A DNA stretch of 64,000 nt, from contig NZ_CP104166.1 of the NCBI RefSeq assembly GCF_029982035.1, positions 682,001-746,000 on the forward strand. Reading direction: 5' to 3'. A model generated the notes under the pieces. It searched no databases and was not told where the DNA came from. It worked only from the letters and a program-made list of their open reading frames with translations. The translations under genes and the position numbers were made by a program. The number at the start of each line of letters is the position of its first letter. The stretch's first letter is position 1. Shown piece by piece: positions 18,347 through 27,681 of the stretch. Source of the stretch: Megaera polyxenophila. Its GTDB lineage: Bacteria; Pseudomonadota; Alphaproteobacteria; Rickettsiales; Rickettsiaceae.

Positions 18347-19989
18347 TAATTAGTCTTTCCGTCAAAATTCTAAATTTTTGATGTAGTTTTAATAATTTTA
18401 AAAGTCAATCATCGCATTTTTATTTTTTTGGGGTATTTTTTTACCAAAAATATAAAATTTAGGTGCTATGATGGCAAAAATTCACAATTTACTCATGATT
18501 CTCTCTTGAGCAATGCTAATTGCTTAAATTATTAAGATTTTCGGAAAATTATTATGCGGTGGATTCTTTGAGAATATTAGTGATTCTACGCAAATTCAAG
18601 CCAACGGCAGAGATAAGCGGATTAACGATATCTCCAATTATTCCCTTAAGGTAGTTTCTACCCATACGACCAAAATTCTTTAGATGACCTATTATCGGTT
18701 CAATTGCACTTCTCCGCTTTTGCATCTTTTTGTCATCGGTTGATAAAGCTTTCTTGGTCTTGGCGGTAAAAACCTTGCCTTTTTCTTTGAAGTTATGGCC
18801 GGTGTAACCAAGATCTACAAAAATTTTGCTAGTCTCCGGACTTAGCTTGCGCAGCTCCGATACCGTTTGATCTAAAGTATGTCCGTCGTAGGGGTTACCG
18901 TGAAAAGATTTAACCCCAAGAATAAAGTTGCCTCGGCCGCTTACTGCAATCCCGACTTTGTTACCAAATTCGTAAGGTTTATTCATTTTACCCTTGCCGA
19001 TACACTCTACCTCCGGAGCATGAAAGCTATAGACTATCTTATGCTCTTTTTTATAAATATCCTTGTCCTTTTTCTTAAGCACAGACTGGGCATGAATATT
19101 TTTAACTCTCGTAAAAATGGCGCTATCCTCAGCAGATAGTTCTAATTTTGATTTTTCTATACCTCTCCAGCATATACGGATCAACCTACCTAAGCGGACT
19201 TTTAAGCTTATCATTATTTTTCTACGTTGCCTTGCTTTACTATCTTCCTTGTACTTCCAAAGCTTGATCGTCTTATATTTAAAACTCTTGGCGTATGTCT
19301 CGTTAAGCGAAATACCAAGTCGTTTACAGAGATCTACTACTTTTGCTCTTGCGGTCTCCATTAAATGTACGTCATGTGGATGTTTGATATTCTTAATCTG
19401 TACAGTCGTATCTATAATCGCCGATTCCAAGTCTTTTTTTTTGAGTGCTCCGACCTTCAGTCCTATACGCAAAAGCTCTTTTAGAATCTCTTTATATCCT
19501 TCCTCTCCCAGAGCATTGCGGAATCTACGTATAGTCGCCTCCGATACGTCAATATCTTGTTGCATATACTCATAGCCGCAAAAATATTGCCAATATATAT
19601 TTTCCTTTAATTCTTCCTCCGTAAACGAATCAGAACCGTTATACATAGCTTGCAGCATTGATAGTCCTAGCATTACTCTATGATCCTTCTTATTTCTACC
19701 GAATTGCTTGATTTCAACCTTAGCTAATGCCAGCGCTTCAAGTTCAGACCAATTTACCAAATCTCTCAGTTTATATAATTTGTTTTTGCGATTTAGTTGT
19801 ATAGATAATTTTTCACCAAATAATCTTTCTTGTTTTTGAGAAAAACTAATATTTTCTATAGGCATATACTTTAAAATCCATAAGCTTTATGCGCTAATTA
19901 TAACATTTTCTTATGGATTTCGTAAGCCATTTATAACATGAAACCCCTTCTAATTCAGGGGTAGAGAGTTTTGACGGAGAGACTAATTA
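18347..19989 (-). mobile_element. IS5-type element with intact transposase
   Basis: Terminal inverted repeats of about 25 bp with two mismatches (TAATTAGTCT-TCCGTCAAAA-TCT) at 18347-18371 and, inverted, 19965-19989. The element is 1.64 kb with one transposase gene. Exact ends and target duplication are uncertain, because the repeats run into TTA-rich flanks. It lies between the SH3 gene and valS without breaking a recognised gene. Confidence 0.82.
18552..19865 (-). CDS. IS5-family DDE transposase
   Basis: 437-aa intact transposase, unrelated in detail to the frameshifted IS5 type at 4208-5070. It has an N-terminal domain with LRDLVNWSELEALAL and ATIRRFRNALGEE. The catalytic region is visible as ESAIIDTTVQ (first Asp), KIFVDLGYTGHNF (second Asp) and KKMQKRRSAIEPIIGHLK with the Glu. 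It ends in NPLISAVGLNLRRI. Probably active. Confidence 0.88.
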   Translation of the reverse strand: MPIENISFSQKQERLFGEKLSIQLNRKNKLYKLRDLVNWSELEALALAKVEIKQFGRNKKDHRVMLGLSMLQAMYNGSDSFTEEELKENIYWQYFCGYEYMQQDIDVSEATIRRFRNALGEEGYKEILKELLRIGLKVGALKKKDLESAIIDTTVQIKNIKHPHDVHLMETARAKVVDLCKRLGISLNETYAKSFKYKTIKLWKYKEDSKARQRRKIMISLKVRLGRLIRICWRGIEKSKLELSAEDSAIFTRVKNIHAQSVLKKKDKDIYKKEHKIVYSFHAPEVECIGKGKMNKPYEFGNKVGIAVSGRGNFILGVKSFHGNPYDGHTLDQTVSELRKLSPETSKIFVDLGYTGHNFKEKGKVFTAKTKKALSTDDKKMQKRRSAIEPIIGHLKNFGRMGRNYLKGIIGDIVNPLISAVGLNLRRITNILKESTA

Positions 19990-20090
19990 CTCCATTTACG
20001 CTAATAAACTAGTACTACCTTACTATTACTGAACCAGTAGTAACCCAATCAAGTTTAAACCCTTATCAATAAAAAACCAAAATTGTTCTT

Positions 20091-22607
20091 CTAGTATACA
20101 ACATTAATTTGTAAGTTCTTACCTTGTAAGTTCTGGTTCTGTGAGGTTAGTTGCTCTACATATAAAATCTCTTTCGCAGATGTTACGTTTTTTAAATCCG
20201 ATATCAAATTATCTGGTAACATGATTCCTTCAATTTCTATATAACTTATTGGTGATTTAATTGACAAATTATCTTGAGCTTTAATCTTTCTAACTAATTC
20301 AAGAATCTCAAGTAAATCTTCTGATTTAGTTTCATCTATATCGGTAAATTTAGCTTCTCTAACATTAGGCCATGAACCTCTCATATGAATACTTTCTGAA
20401 TTATCTTTAGCATAAAGTATATGAAATAATTCTTCAGTAATATGTGGAACAATAGGAGCAAATAATTGTAGTAAGGTTTTTAGAGTATGGTATAAGGTTA
20501 AATGTGTGCTTAACGCTCCTTCATCATCTTCCCCGTTTTCGTTATAAGCTCTAGTTTTTGTAATTTCTAAATAATTATCGCAAAACAGCGCCCAGAAAAA
20601 TTTTTCAGTTTTATCTATTGCAGTTGCATATTCATAATTTGTTAATTCCTGGTCAGCATAATCTACTAAATCTACTACTTGATTCACTAAATATTTATCA
20701 AAATCTCTAGTAATTTTATGCTTTACCTCACAAAGAGAAAGCGCTTTATCACTATCAGATATTTTGTCAAAATGAGTGCTCGCAAATTTAGCTGCATTCC
20801 AAAGCTTGTTTACCAATCTCTTGCCGTTATTAATAACATCCTCAGAATAAGCAGTATCTGTTCCTAATTTTGAACTAGCACACCAATATCTTATAATATC
20901 AGAACCATGTGCTTCCAGCAATATTTCCGGAATTAAAACATTGCCTTTGGATTTTGACATTTTACTTTTGTCTTGCGCCAGACACCAACCACTAACCATT
21001 ATATCCTTCCAAGGTAGAGTATTTTCATGTAAGTAAGCTTTAAGCATAGTATAAAATGCCCAAGTCCTTAATATTTCATGTGCTTGAGGACGTAAATCTG
21101 CAGGAAATAATTTTTTATGCCGATGCTCATCTACCATATGATTATTTGAGACACCATGGGAGTTTAATTGAGGTGAAACAGAACTTGTAGCCCAAGTATC
21201 CATAACATCATAGTCTGGTATTACTTCCTCTTTTTTATATCCTTCTGGTAAGTCAACAAGTGGATCAACAGGCAATTGATGAATTTTTGCAAATATTGGT
21301 TTTCCTTCTTCTCCGGCACGCTTGGAATACCAAACTGGAAAAGGTACGCCGAAATACCGCTGGCGTGAGATACACCAATCCATTCCTATTCCCTCTATCC
21401 ATCTATCAAGCTTAATTTTCATAAATTTCGGATACCAATTTAACTCGTCAGACTTTTTTAACAGAGCTTCCTTGTGAATAATAGTTTTTATAAACCATTG
21501 AGGGGTAGTAAGAATTTCAAGAGGAGCACCAGACCTTTCAGCACATTTTACTGTTTGGAATTTTTGCACCTGGTTTACAAGTAGGCCTTCTTTCTTTAAC
21601 AGTTCAATGATTTTACTGCGTGCTGCGGTAACTGTAAGACCAGTAAGTTGAGCAGCGAATTGCTCAGCCTTTATCTTGTTAGCACAGCTATTGTCAAATT
21701 GTATGTTTTCTATTCTTCCTTGTTTACTTATAATAATATTAGTTGGTAGTTTATGCTTTCTCCACCACGCAATATCTGTTTGATCACCAAATGTACAGCA
21801 CATCACTAGACCAGTACCTTTTTCAGGGTCAACCATATCGTCAGCAAGTAAGGGAACTTTAACGTTAAATAAGGGGGTGAAAGCAAATTGACCTTCTAAG
21901 TAATTGTACCTTTTGTCTTCAGGGTGAAAAAAAACAGAGACACAAGCCGGTAGTAATTCCGGCCTGGTAGTAGCAATTGTTATTTTATCACCATTTTCCA
22001 AAGAAAATAAAATATCGTTCATGAAAGTGTCTTTCTCACGATCTTCGATTTCAGCCTGGGCAAGGGCTGTCTGATCAACAGAATCCCATAACATTGGCTG
22101 AGAATCACGATAAATCTGTCCTTTTTCTATTAGATCTAAAAAAGACATTTGGGAGATTTTACATGAAAGTGGGTTAATAGTTTGATATTCTAGATTCCAA
22201 TCTACTGATAAAGCTATCCTATTAAACAAGGCTCTAAATTTTGTTTCTTCTTTGGCTATAACCTCATTACAAATATTAATAAACTCTTTTCTGCTTACAG
22301 AATTTGCCCGAATGTTTTTTTCTTTTTCAACCAACCTCTCTGTTGGCAAACCATTATCATCAAAACCCATTGGATAAAATACATTCTTCCCTTTCATTCT
22401 TCTGTGTCTTACAATAAAATCTGTATGTGTGTAGCTATATACGTGGCCAATATGAAGCTGGCCGGAAACTCCTGGAGGTGGAGTATCAACTATAAAACTG
22501 TTTTCTCTTGCTTCTGACTTGGACCAGTGGTATATAGCGTTTTCTTGCCAAAAAATTTGCCATTTCTTTTCACTTTCGTCGAACTTGTATTTTTTGGGGA
22601 ATGACAT
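20091..22607 (-). CDS. valS: Valyl-tRNA synthetase, archaeal-type
   Basis: Charges tRNA-Val. From the ATG at 22607 it is 838 aa; a TTG 9 nt upstream is the alternative. Motifs are HIGH in SGQLHIGHVYSYT, KMSKS in DKSKMSKSKGN, and an editing-domain stretch ITIATTRPELLPACVSVFFH. The enzyme lacks the long C-terminal coiled coil of ordinary bacterial ValS and is about 110 residues shorter. Rickettsial ValS is known to be of archaeal type. The strand diverges from ubiA. Confidence 0.94.
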   Translation of the reverse strand: MSFPKKYKFDESEKKWQIFWQENAIYHWSKSEARENSFIVDTPPPGVSGQLHIGHVYSYTHTDFIVRHRRMKGKNVFYPMGFDDNGLPTERLVEKEKNIRANSVSRKEFINICNEVIAKEETKFRALFNRIALSVDWNLEYQTINPLSCKISQMSFLDLIEKGQIYRDSQPMLWDSVDQTALAQAEIEDREKDTFMNDILFSLENGDKITIATTRPELLPACVSVFFHPEDKRYNYLEGQFAFTPLFNVKVPLLADDMVDPEKGTGLVMCCTFGDQTDIAWWRKHKLPTNIIISKQGRIENIQFDNSCANKIKAEQFAAQLTGLTVTAARSKIIELLKKEGLLVNQVQKFQTVKCAERSGAPLEILTTPQWFIKTIIHKEALLKKSDELNWYPKFMKIKLDRWIEGIGMDWCISRQRYFGVPFPVWYSKRAGEEGKPIFAKIHQLPVDPLVDLPEGYKKEEVIPDYDVMDTWATSSVSPQLNSHGVSNNHMVDEHRHKKLFPADLRPQAHEILRTWAFYTMLKAYLHENTLPWKDIMVSGWCLAQDKSKMSKSKGNVLIPEILLEAHGSDIIRYWCASSKLGTDTAYSEDVINNGKRLVNKLWNAAKFASTHFDKISDSDKALSLCEVKHKITRDFDKYLVNQVVDLVDYADQELTNYEYATAIDKTEKFFWALFCDNYLEITKTRAYNENGEDDEGALSTHLTLYHTLKTLLQLFAPIVPHITEELFHILYAKDNSESIHMRGSWPNVREAKFTDIDETKSEDLLEILELVRKIKAQDNLSIKSPISYIEIEGIMLPDNLISDLKNVTSAKEILYVEQLTSQNQNLQGKNLQINVVY

Positions 22608-22667
22608 AATAATCAATTTGTAAGTTAGTTTAATTTTAGAATAGAAATATATTATAAATAACCAAAA

Positions 22668-23522
22668 ATGCCAAAGATTTTTTCTACGATAGTAGAGCTA
22701 CTCCGCCTTAATAAGCCCGTAGGTTATTTACTGGTTTTTTTCCCTGCGTTATTTGGATTGTTCTTAGCTTATGAAGAACCTATTGATTTATACTATATGC
22801 CAGTACTTTTTATTGGAAGTGTTCTTGCAAGAAGCTCCGGTTGTGTGATAAATGATTTTTTTGATAGAGATTTTGACAGACAAGTATTACGCACAAAAAA
22901 TAGACCATTAGCAAATAATACAATATCTACAGAACTAGCCCTAATCATTTTAGGTTTATTGCTTCTTTTAACTATGTGGACACTTTTATACTTTACGATT
23001 ATCCCTATAATTATCGGGATAATTGCATTTTGTATGATTGTGATATACCCGCTAATGAAGCGTTTTACTTATTTTCCCCAGGTTTTTTTAGGGCTGACGT
23101 TTAATCTTGGTTGCTTAATCAGCTATGCAGAAATTAAAGACGATATTTCTTTAGGAGCGTTGTTAATGTATACTGCTTGTGGGTTCTGGACATTTGGTTA
23201 CGATAGTATTTATGCGTTCATGGATATCAAAGATGATAAGGCTGTAGGAATCAAATCTTCAGCTATTTTTTTAGAGGGCAAATATTATAAGTTATTCATC
23301 TTTTGCGCTTATATTATATTTATTTTTCTTTATATAGTAGCAAATTTATCATCTAATAATTACTTAGGGGTAATAGGAGTAGTAGCTTTTCCTATACTGT
23401 TGTGGCAAGTAAAAAGCCTAGATATTACCGATCCCAATAATTGTTTAATAAGGTTTAAATCTAATATATATGTGGGATTTGTTATGGCTTTTTGGATGTT
23501 GCTCGGATGCTTACTCAATTAG
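22668..23522 (+). CDS. ubiA: 4-hydroxybenzoate polyprenyltransferase UbiA
   Basis: Membrane prenyltransferase that attaches the polyprenyl tail in ubiquinone synthesis. The 284-aa protein has about 8-9 helices, the first Asp-rich Mg2+/diphosphate motif NDFFDRDFD (residues 62-70) and a second, YDSIYAFMDIKDD (about 180-192). Length is typical. It starts 60 bp from valS, divergently. Confidence 0.93.
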   Translation: MPKIFSTIVELLRLNKPVGYLLVFFPALFGLFLAYEEPIDLYYMPVLFIGSVLARSSGCVINDFFDRDFDRQVLRTKNRPLANNTISTELALIILGLLLLLTMWTLLYFTIIPIIIGIIAFCMIVIYPLMKRFTYFPQVFLGLTFNLGCLISYAEIKDDISLGALLMYTACGFWTFGYDSIYAFMDIKDDKAVGIKSSAIFLEGKYYKLFIFCAYIIFIFLYIVANLSSNNYLGVIGVVAFPILLWQVKSLDITDPNNCLIRFKSNIYVGFVMAFWMLLGCLLN

Positions 23523-23550
23523 AGCTATAGAGATTAAAATGGATATGAGC

Positions 23551-23579
23551 TTGAAAAAAGTATATATTAAACCTATATT
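23551..23579 (+). promoter_or_regulatory. Putative promoter of the BI-1 family gene
   Basis: TTGAAA (23551-23556) and TATATT (23574-23579), 17-bp spacing, about 40 bp upstream of the start at 23621. Confidence 0.45.
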
Positions 23580-23620
23580 ATAACATTAGGTACTTAAAAT
23601 TAGTAATTTAGAGGTAGACT

Positions 23621-24352
23621 ATGATTGATTACACAAAATCCTTTGTTAAAGATAAAGGCAGCTTTGATGAAGGGCTAAGAAATTACATGCTCAAGATATA
23701 TAACTTTATGGCAATAGGCCTTCTTGTTACTGGAGTGTTCGCTTTTTCAACCCTAAATTTCCCTCCGCTTGCCAGTTTGATGTTTAATATTGGCCCAAAT
23801 GGTGAATTTATGGGAACGTCTGGTTTGGGAATGCTTATATCTTTTGCTCCTTTGGGAATTGCTATATATTTCTTTATGGGCCTTGGTAGAATGTCAGTAA
23901 ATACTGCACAGACTTTGTTCTGGGTTTATGCAGCGGTTATGGGGATGTCATTATCCTATTTAGGCCTTGTATATACTGGACAGTCGCTGGCTCGGACATT
24001 TTTTATATGTGCATCTGTATTTGGTGCTATGAGCCTTTATGGTTACAGTACAAAAAGTGATTTAACGTCAATGGGTTCTTTTCTTATAATGGGATTGATC
24101 GGTTTAATAGTTGTTTCTCTTGTAAATATTTTCTTGCGGAGTCCTGCTATTGATTTTGCGACTTCTTTTATTGGTATAGCTATATTTATGGGACTGACGG
24201 CTTGGGATACTCAGAAATTGAAAACCATTTATTATAGCTCAGGTGGTGGAGAAATGGGGCAAAAAATGGCAGTCATGGGTGCTTTCACATTATATTTAGA
24301 TTTTATTAACTTGTTTCTGTATATGTTAAGGTTTTTTGGTGATAGAAAATAG
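23621..24352 (+). CDS. Bax inhibitor-1 / YccA family membrane protein
   Basis: 243-aa protein with seven predicted helices and the family's late block FMGLTAWDTQKLKTIY, followed by FTLYLDFINLFLYMLRFF. Bacterial members are linked to ion homeostasis and to FtsH regulation (YccA). The specific role here is unknown. A good Shine-Dalgarno signal (GAGG) precedes the ATG. Rickettsiae commonly carry one such gene. Confidence 0.9.
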   Translation: MIDYTKSFVKDKGSFDEGLRNYMLKIYNFMAIGLLVTGVFAFSTLNFPPLASLMFNIGPNGEFMGTSGLGMLISFAPLGIAIYFFMGLGRMSVNTAQTLFWVYAAVMGMSLSYLGLVYTGQSLARTFFICASVFGAMSLYGYSTKSDLTSMGSFLIMGLIGLIVVSLVNIFLRSPAIDFATSFIGIAIFMGLTAWDTQKLKTIYYSSGGGEMGQKMAVMGAFTLYLDFINLFLYMLRFFGDRK

Positions 24353-24381
24353 ATATAAAAATATAACTTAATTTACCTTAT

Positions 24382-25104
24382 ATGAAAAACCCAAGTGCGG
24401 CCGTATTAATAATAGGTAATGAGATACTATCAGGCCGCACTTTAGACATCAATACTCAAACTATAGCAAGAACCCTTGAAAAAATTGGGGTAACTATAAA
24501 AGAAGCTAGAACTGTTCCAGACGAAAAACAAGCTATTATAGAATCTGTGTTGGCGTTGAGTCAAAAATATAATTATGTTTTTACTACTGGCGGGATCGGC
24601 CCAACTCATGACGATATTACCAGTCTTGCCATATCTGAAGCTTTTAGTGTACCTTACGTTCTTAGCGAAACTATTTATAACCTTTTAGAACAATTTTACC
24701 AAAGCCGGGGAGAGAAAATGAATAAGGTCAGAGAAAAAATGGCTTTTATTCCAGAAGGAAGTACTTTCATAAAAAATGAGGTAAGTAAAGTACCTGGTTT
24801 TGCTATTAACAATGTTTATTGTTTAGCAGGCGTACCCGATATTATGGAATCTATGCTAAATTCTATCATCCCCTTTCTGGAACATGGCAAGGTTGTACGT
24901 AGTACATCGCATACTGTGATGATTGGAGAAAGCAAAATAGCAGAACGCTTTGAGGCTTTGCAAAATAAATATCCTTCTGTTGATATGGGAAGCTACCCAT
25001 TTACAAGGGAAGGTATACATGGAACTTCTTTAGTGCTTAGATCAAGCGATTACGTTAATCTAGAAGCGGCCTTTCTGGATTTAAAAAACCTGATTAAGGA
25101 ATAA
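24382..25104 (+). CDS. CinA-like molybdopterin-binding-fold protein
   Basis: 240-aa protein consisting of the N-terminal MoaB/Mog-like (MoCF) domain of CinA. The fold is seen in AVLIIGNEILSGRTLDINT, FTTGGIGPTHDDITSLAI and VYCLAGVPDIMESML. The C-terminal NMN deamidase domain of long CinA is absent, as in many stand-alone members, so a role in molybdopterin synthesis or nucleotide recycling cannot be assigned. It follows the BI-1 gene by 29 bp and is probably cotranscribed. Confidence 0.85.
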   Translation: MKNPSAAVLIIGNEILSGRTLDINTQTIARTLEKIGVTIKEARTVPDEKQAIIESVLALSQKYNYVFTTGGIGPTHDDITSLAISEAFSVPYVLSETIYNLLEQFYQSRGEKMNKVREKMAFIPEGSTFIKNEVSKVPGFAINNVYCLAGVPDIMESMLNSIIPFLEHGKVVRSTSHTVMIGESKIAERFEALQNKYPSVDMGSYPFTREGIHGTSLVLRSSDYVNLEAAFLDLKNLIKE

Positions 25105-25490
25105 TCCGATAGGATTAGCGACATCTTCCAAAAAAAGTAATTATAGTGGATATATCCCGTAATGTTACGGTGAATCGAGAGGATTTGTATTTACTTTTGG
25201 CTATGAGAACAGATATTAACACAAAATTTCTATTAAAATAGTGTGTAATTTGAAATTCGTGAAAGGCCACATTACCTCTACACCTATTAAATTTAGAAAG
25301 TTAGTTTCTACCACAGAATATACATCTACTGCAGAAAGAGCAAAGCAAAAAAGAATCTACCTCGAAGATCTGGAGATAACAACTAACCACATCTGAATTA
25401 AAATTACGTATCGAAAAAACAGAAAACCTAGCGGCTCTAAAGTCCCTTTGTAATTGGTATTGATTCAAGATAAAACAATACTAAATAAAT
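25105..25490. other. 386-bp region without a recognised gene
   Basis: A short open stretch on the plus strand (about 25221-25397; possible GTG start at 25242) would give about 52 residues rich in Thr and Lys. It has no Shine-Dalgarno signal or recognisable family and may be a gene relic. I see no tRNA, IS end or strong terminator. The stretch lies between the ends of the CinA-like gene and trmB. Confidence 0.5.
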
Positions 25491-26156
25491 CTAGGTTTCT
25501 CTGGCAAGAATAGCTTGAAGAAACTGGGCCTCTCTATTTTCTCTTATCGATTTTTGGTGATATTTTGTTATTATATAGCCTGCATGCGGGAGCAAAAAAT
25601 CAGTGTTTTGGATAATTAATTCTTTATCTTCCAAGAATATTTTTTTTACATTTTCAAAATAATCTTCTATATCAGAAGCAAAGGCTATAAAACCGCCAGT
25701 TTTCAATTTCGACTTTAAAAATTCTACGCGCTCTTTATTCATTAGGCGTTTTTTCATATACCTTCTTTTATGCCAGGGATCTGGGAACAAAACATAAACT
25801 CCTTCTAAGGAACGGTTCGGAATATCTTTTAATATCATATCTACATCATTAGGCCAGATCAAGAAATTGTCGTTTTGACTTTTAGCAACCAGTTTCAAAA
25901 AACTAGCTATACCATTTAAGTAAACCTCAACTCCAATATATAAATTTTCAGGGTTTATAACAATTTGATTAAATAAGTGTTCTCCCATACCAAAACCAAT
26001 TTCTAAATATTTTTTTTGGTGACTTTTAAAAGTCACCAATTCGTTGGAAAACAGGTATGTGGGTAAAACATTTGCAAGAAGTTCTTTATTTTGATTAGAA
26101 AGTCTTTTACCTATTCTTCTTGCGAAAGTCCTGTTTAGCTTATTAAATTCCGGCAT
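25491..26156 (-). CDS. trmB: tRNA (guanine-N7-)-methyltransferase TrmB
   Basis: Forms m7G46 in tRNA. The 221-aa protein has the SAM-binding motif LEIGFGMGEHLF (about residues 51-62), VLFPDPWHKRRYMKKR (family hallmark PDPWxKxRHxKRR, about 121-136) and the C-terminal TKYHQKSIRENR. Length is typical. It lies convergent to the CinA-like gene and diverges from tRNA-Ala. Confidence 0.95.
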   Translation of the reverse strand: MPEFNKLNRTFARRIGKRLSNQNKELLANVLPTYLFSNELVTFKSHQKKYLEIGFGMGEHLFNQIVINPENLYIGVEVYLNGIASFLKLVAKSQNDNFLIWPNDVDMILKDIPNRSLEGVYVLFPDPWHKRRYMKKRLMNKERVEFLKSKLKTGGFIAFASDIEDYFENVKKIFLEDKELIIQNTDFLLPHAGYIITKYHQKSIRENREAQFLQAILARET

Positions 26157-26233
26157 TACTTTATTTTTTATCGCTTCTTAAGGTTTTTAATGTTCACTAT
26201 ATATTTACTATTTTGACAACTTCAATAACTCTA

Positions 26234-26261
26234 TTGCAAATAAAGCATATTTATTTATAAT
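26234..26261 (+). promoter_or_regulatory. Promoter of tRNA-Ala
   Basis: TTGCAA (26234-26239) and a perfect TATAAT (26256-26261), 16-bp spacing. Transcription would start 5-10 nt before the mature tRNA 5' end. Confidence 0.6.
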
Positions 26262-26276
26262 GGGTTACTAAATGAT

Positions 26277-26352
26277 GGGGTCATAGCTCAGTTGGTAGAG
26301 CGTTTGAATGGCATTCAAAAGGTGAGGGGTTCGATTCCCCTTGACTCCACCA
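26277..26352 (+). tRNA. tRNA-Ala (GGC)
   Basis: 76-nt cloverleaf: acceptor GGGGTCA paired with TGACTCC, D-arm GCTC/GAGC, anticodon stem TTTGA/TCAAA with loop ATGGCAT (anticodon GGC, reading GCC/GCU), T-arm AGGGG/CCCCT with TTCGATT, discriminator A and encoded CCA. It is convergent with the F0 operon. Confidence 0.95.
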
Positions 26353-26387
26353 TGTTTGTTTAGGTTTGACAAAAATTATTATCTAGG

Positions 26388-26864
26388 TTAATTCTTTTGC
26401 TTTATGAACCTGTTAATAATTTCTTCGTCAGATACAGCGTTGTTTTTTGATTCCGCTAAATAGCTGCGAACTAAATTAATTACAGTTTCGGTGAATTCAT
26501 CCCTTAATTGCTGGGTTATTTTTGATTTTTCATTTTCAATAAGTTTAACGGCCTCTTCGCTTTTTCGAGTCAAAGCTATTTCCATTTCTTTTGTTCTTTT
26601 TTCAATCAATTTCTCAGTACTAGCTTTTGCTTTATTAATTATTTGCTGTTTATATTCCTCAAAGTTTTCCATCTCTTTTTGCGTTTCTTCAAGGAGTAGC
26701 TTAGCTTCAGCTTTAATTTTTTCAGTTTGAGCTAGTTTATCTTTTATCTCATTAATTTTAGCATCTAAAGAATTGATAATTGCTTTTTTGATAGGTTTAT
26801 AAGCAAAATATAAAAAAACAATAAAACTAACTGCTATCCAGAAATTCTCATCAAAAAAATGCAT
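26388..26864 (-). CDS. atpF: ATP synthase F0 subunit b
   Basis: 158-aa peripheral-stalk subunit: one N-terminal membrane helix (FWIAVSFIVFLYFAY) followed by a long charged coiled coil that contacts F1. It overlaps the b' gene by one base. It is the last gene of the F0 operon atpI-atpB-atpE-atpF'-atpF. Paired b and b' subunits are typical of alphaproteobacteria. Confidence 0.93.
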   Translation of the reverse strand: MHFFDENFWIAVSFIVFLYFAYKPIKKAIINSLDAKINEIKDKLAQTEKIKAEAKLLLEETQKEMENFEEYKQQIINKAKASTEKLIEKRTKEMEIALTRKSEEAVKLIENEKSKITQQLRDEFTETVINLVRSYLAESKNNAVSDEEIINRFIKQKN

Positions 26865-27340
26865 TATTTTTCCCTATAAATTTTTTCTAGCAACTTTAAG
26901 TCAGCAGGTTTGTCAGTAATTTTCTCAATTATAAATGCCGCTAAATCAATGCAACATTTATTCTCGTGTTGATGAAAAGAAGTAAGGTATTTTTGAGCAT
27001 CTAAAAAAGATTCTTTAGTTTTTTTAGATAAAACTCTACTCAGCTCTACATTTCTATCTGCAAAATGGTCATCTAACGAATCGAGAGCCTCTTTTCGAAA
27101 TTTTTCAATTTCAACGTTGAATTCCCGGAGTTTCATTTCCTTTTCTTTCCGCAAAGATTCAGCCTTACCGTAATCATTTTCAGAAGCAATTATGTTTTCT
27201 TCTAAATAACGATTACGATTTATCATTATACTTTCGGCTTTTGGAGCAATTATTCTGCTTATTGCAATGTAAAGAACTCCAAAAACCAATGTTAGCCAGA
27301 ATAACTGCGTACCAAAACTCGATACATCAAATTGAGGCAT
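26864..27340 (-). CDS. atpF': ATP synthase F0 subunit b'
   Basis: 158-aa second stalk subunit: N-terminal helix TQLFWLTLVFGVLYIAISRI, then a charged coiled coil (about residues 40-130) and a short C-terminal region with KCCIDLAAFIIEK. It forms a heterodimeric stalk with subunit b. It lies 16 bp downstream of atpE. Confidence 0.92.
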   Translation of the reverse strand: MPQFDVSSFGTQLFWLTLVFGVLYIAISRIIAPKAESIMINRNRYLEENIIASENDYGKAESLRKEKEMKLREFNVEIEKFRKEALDSLDDHFADRNVELSRVLSKKTKESFLDAQKYLTSFHQHENKCCIDLAAFIIEKITDKPADLKLLEKIYREK

Positions 27341-27356
27341 ATAAATTTCCTTCGTG

Positions 27357-27584
27357 TTATGTAAAAATTAACAACATTGCGATAACAAAGGAAAATAGCC
27401 CCATCGCTTCAGCAAGGCCAGCACCGATAAAAGCCATACGCTGTAATTGGTCAGATGCTGAAGGGTTACGAGCTATTGAGTTTAATAATGAGCCGAAAAT
27501 GTTCCCTACTCCAATAGCAGCACCCAGCATTCCAAATGCCATAAGGCCAGCGCCGATAAATTTAAGAGCCATCATAGATTCCAT
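27357..27584 (-). CDS. atpE: ATP synthase F0 subunit c
   Basis: 75-aa proteolipid forming the rotor ring. Two helices flank the polar loop R39-N40-P41, and the ion-carrying carboxylate is Glu59 in GAGLAEAMGLF. The surrounding residues fit a proton-type ring. A strong Shine-Dalgarno signal (GGAGG) precedes the start, in line with the high copy number needed. Confidence 0.97.
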   Translation of the reverse strand: MESMMALKFIGAGLMAFGMLGAAIGVGNIFGSLLNSIARNPSASDQLQRMAFIGAGLAEAMGLFSFVIAMLLIFT

Positions 27585-27681
27585 ATTTTTCCTCCTTGAA
27601 ATTCTAAATTAACTAAAATCAAAGCTAAGTCCTATCATCCTTTTCCCCGATATAGACCAGCAAGACTGCTATACTTATATA

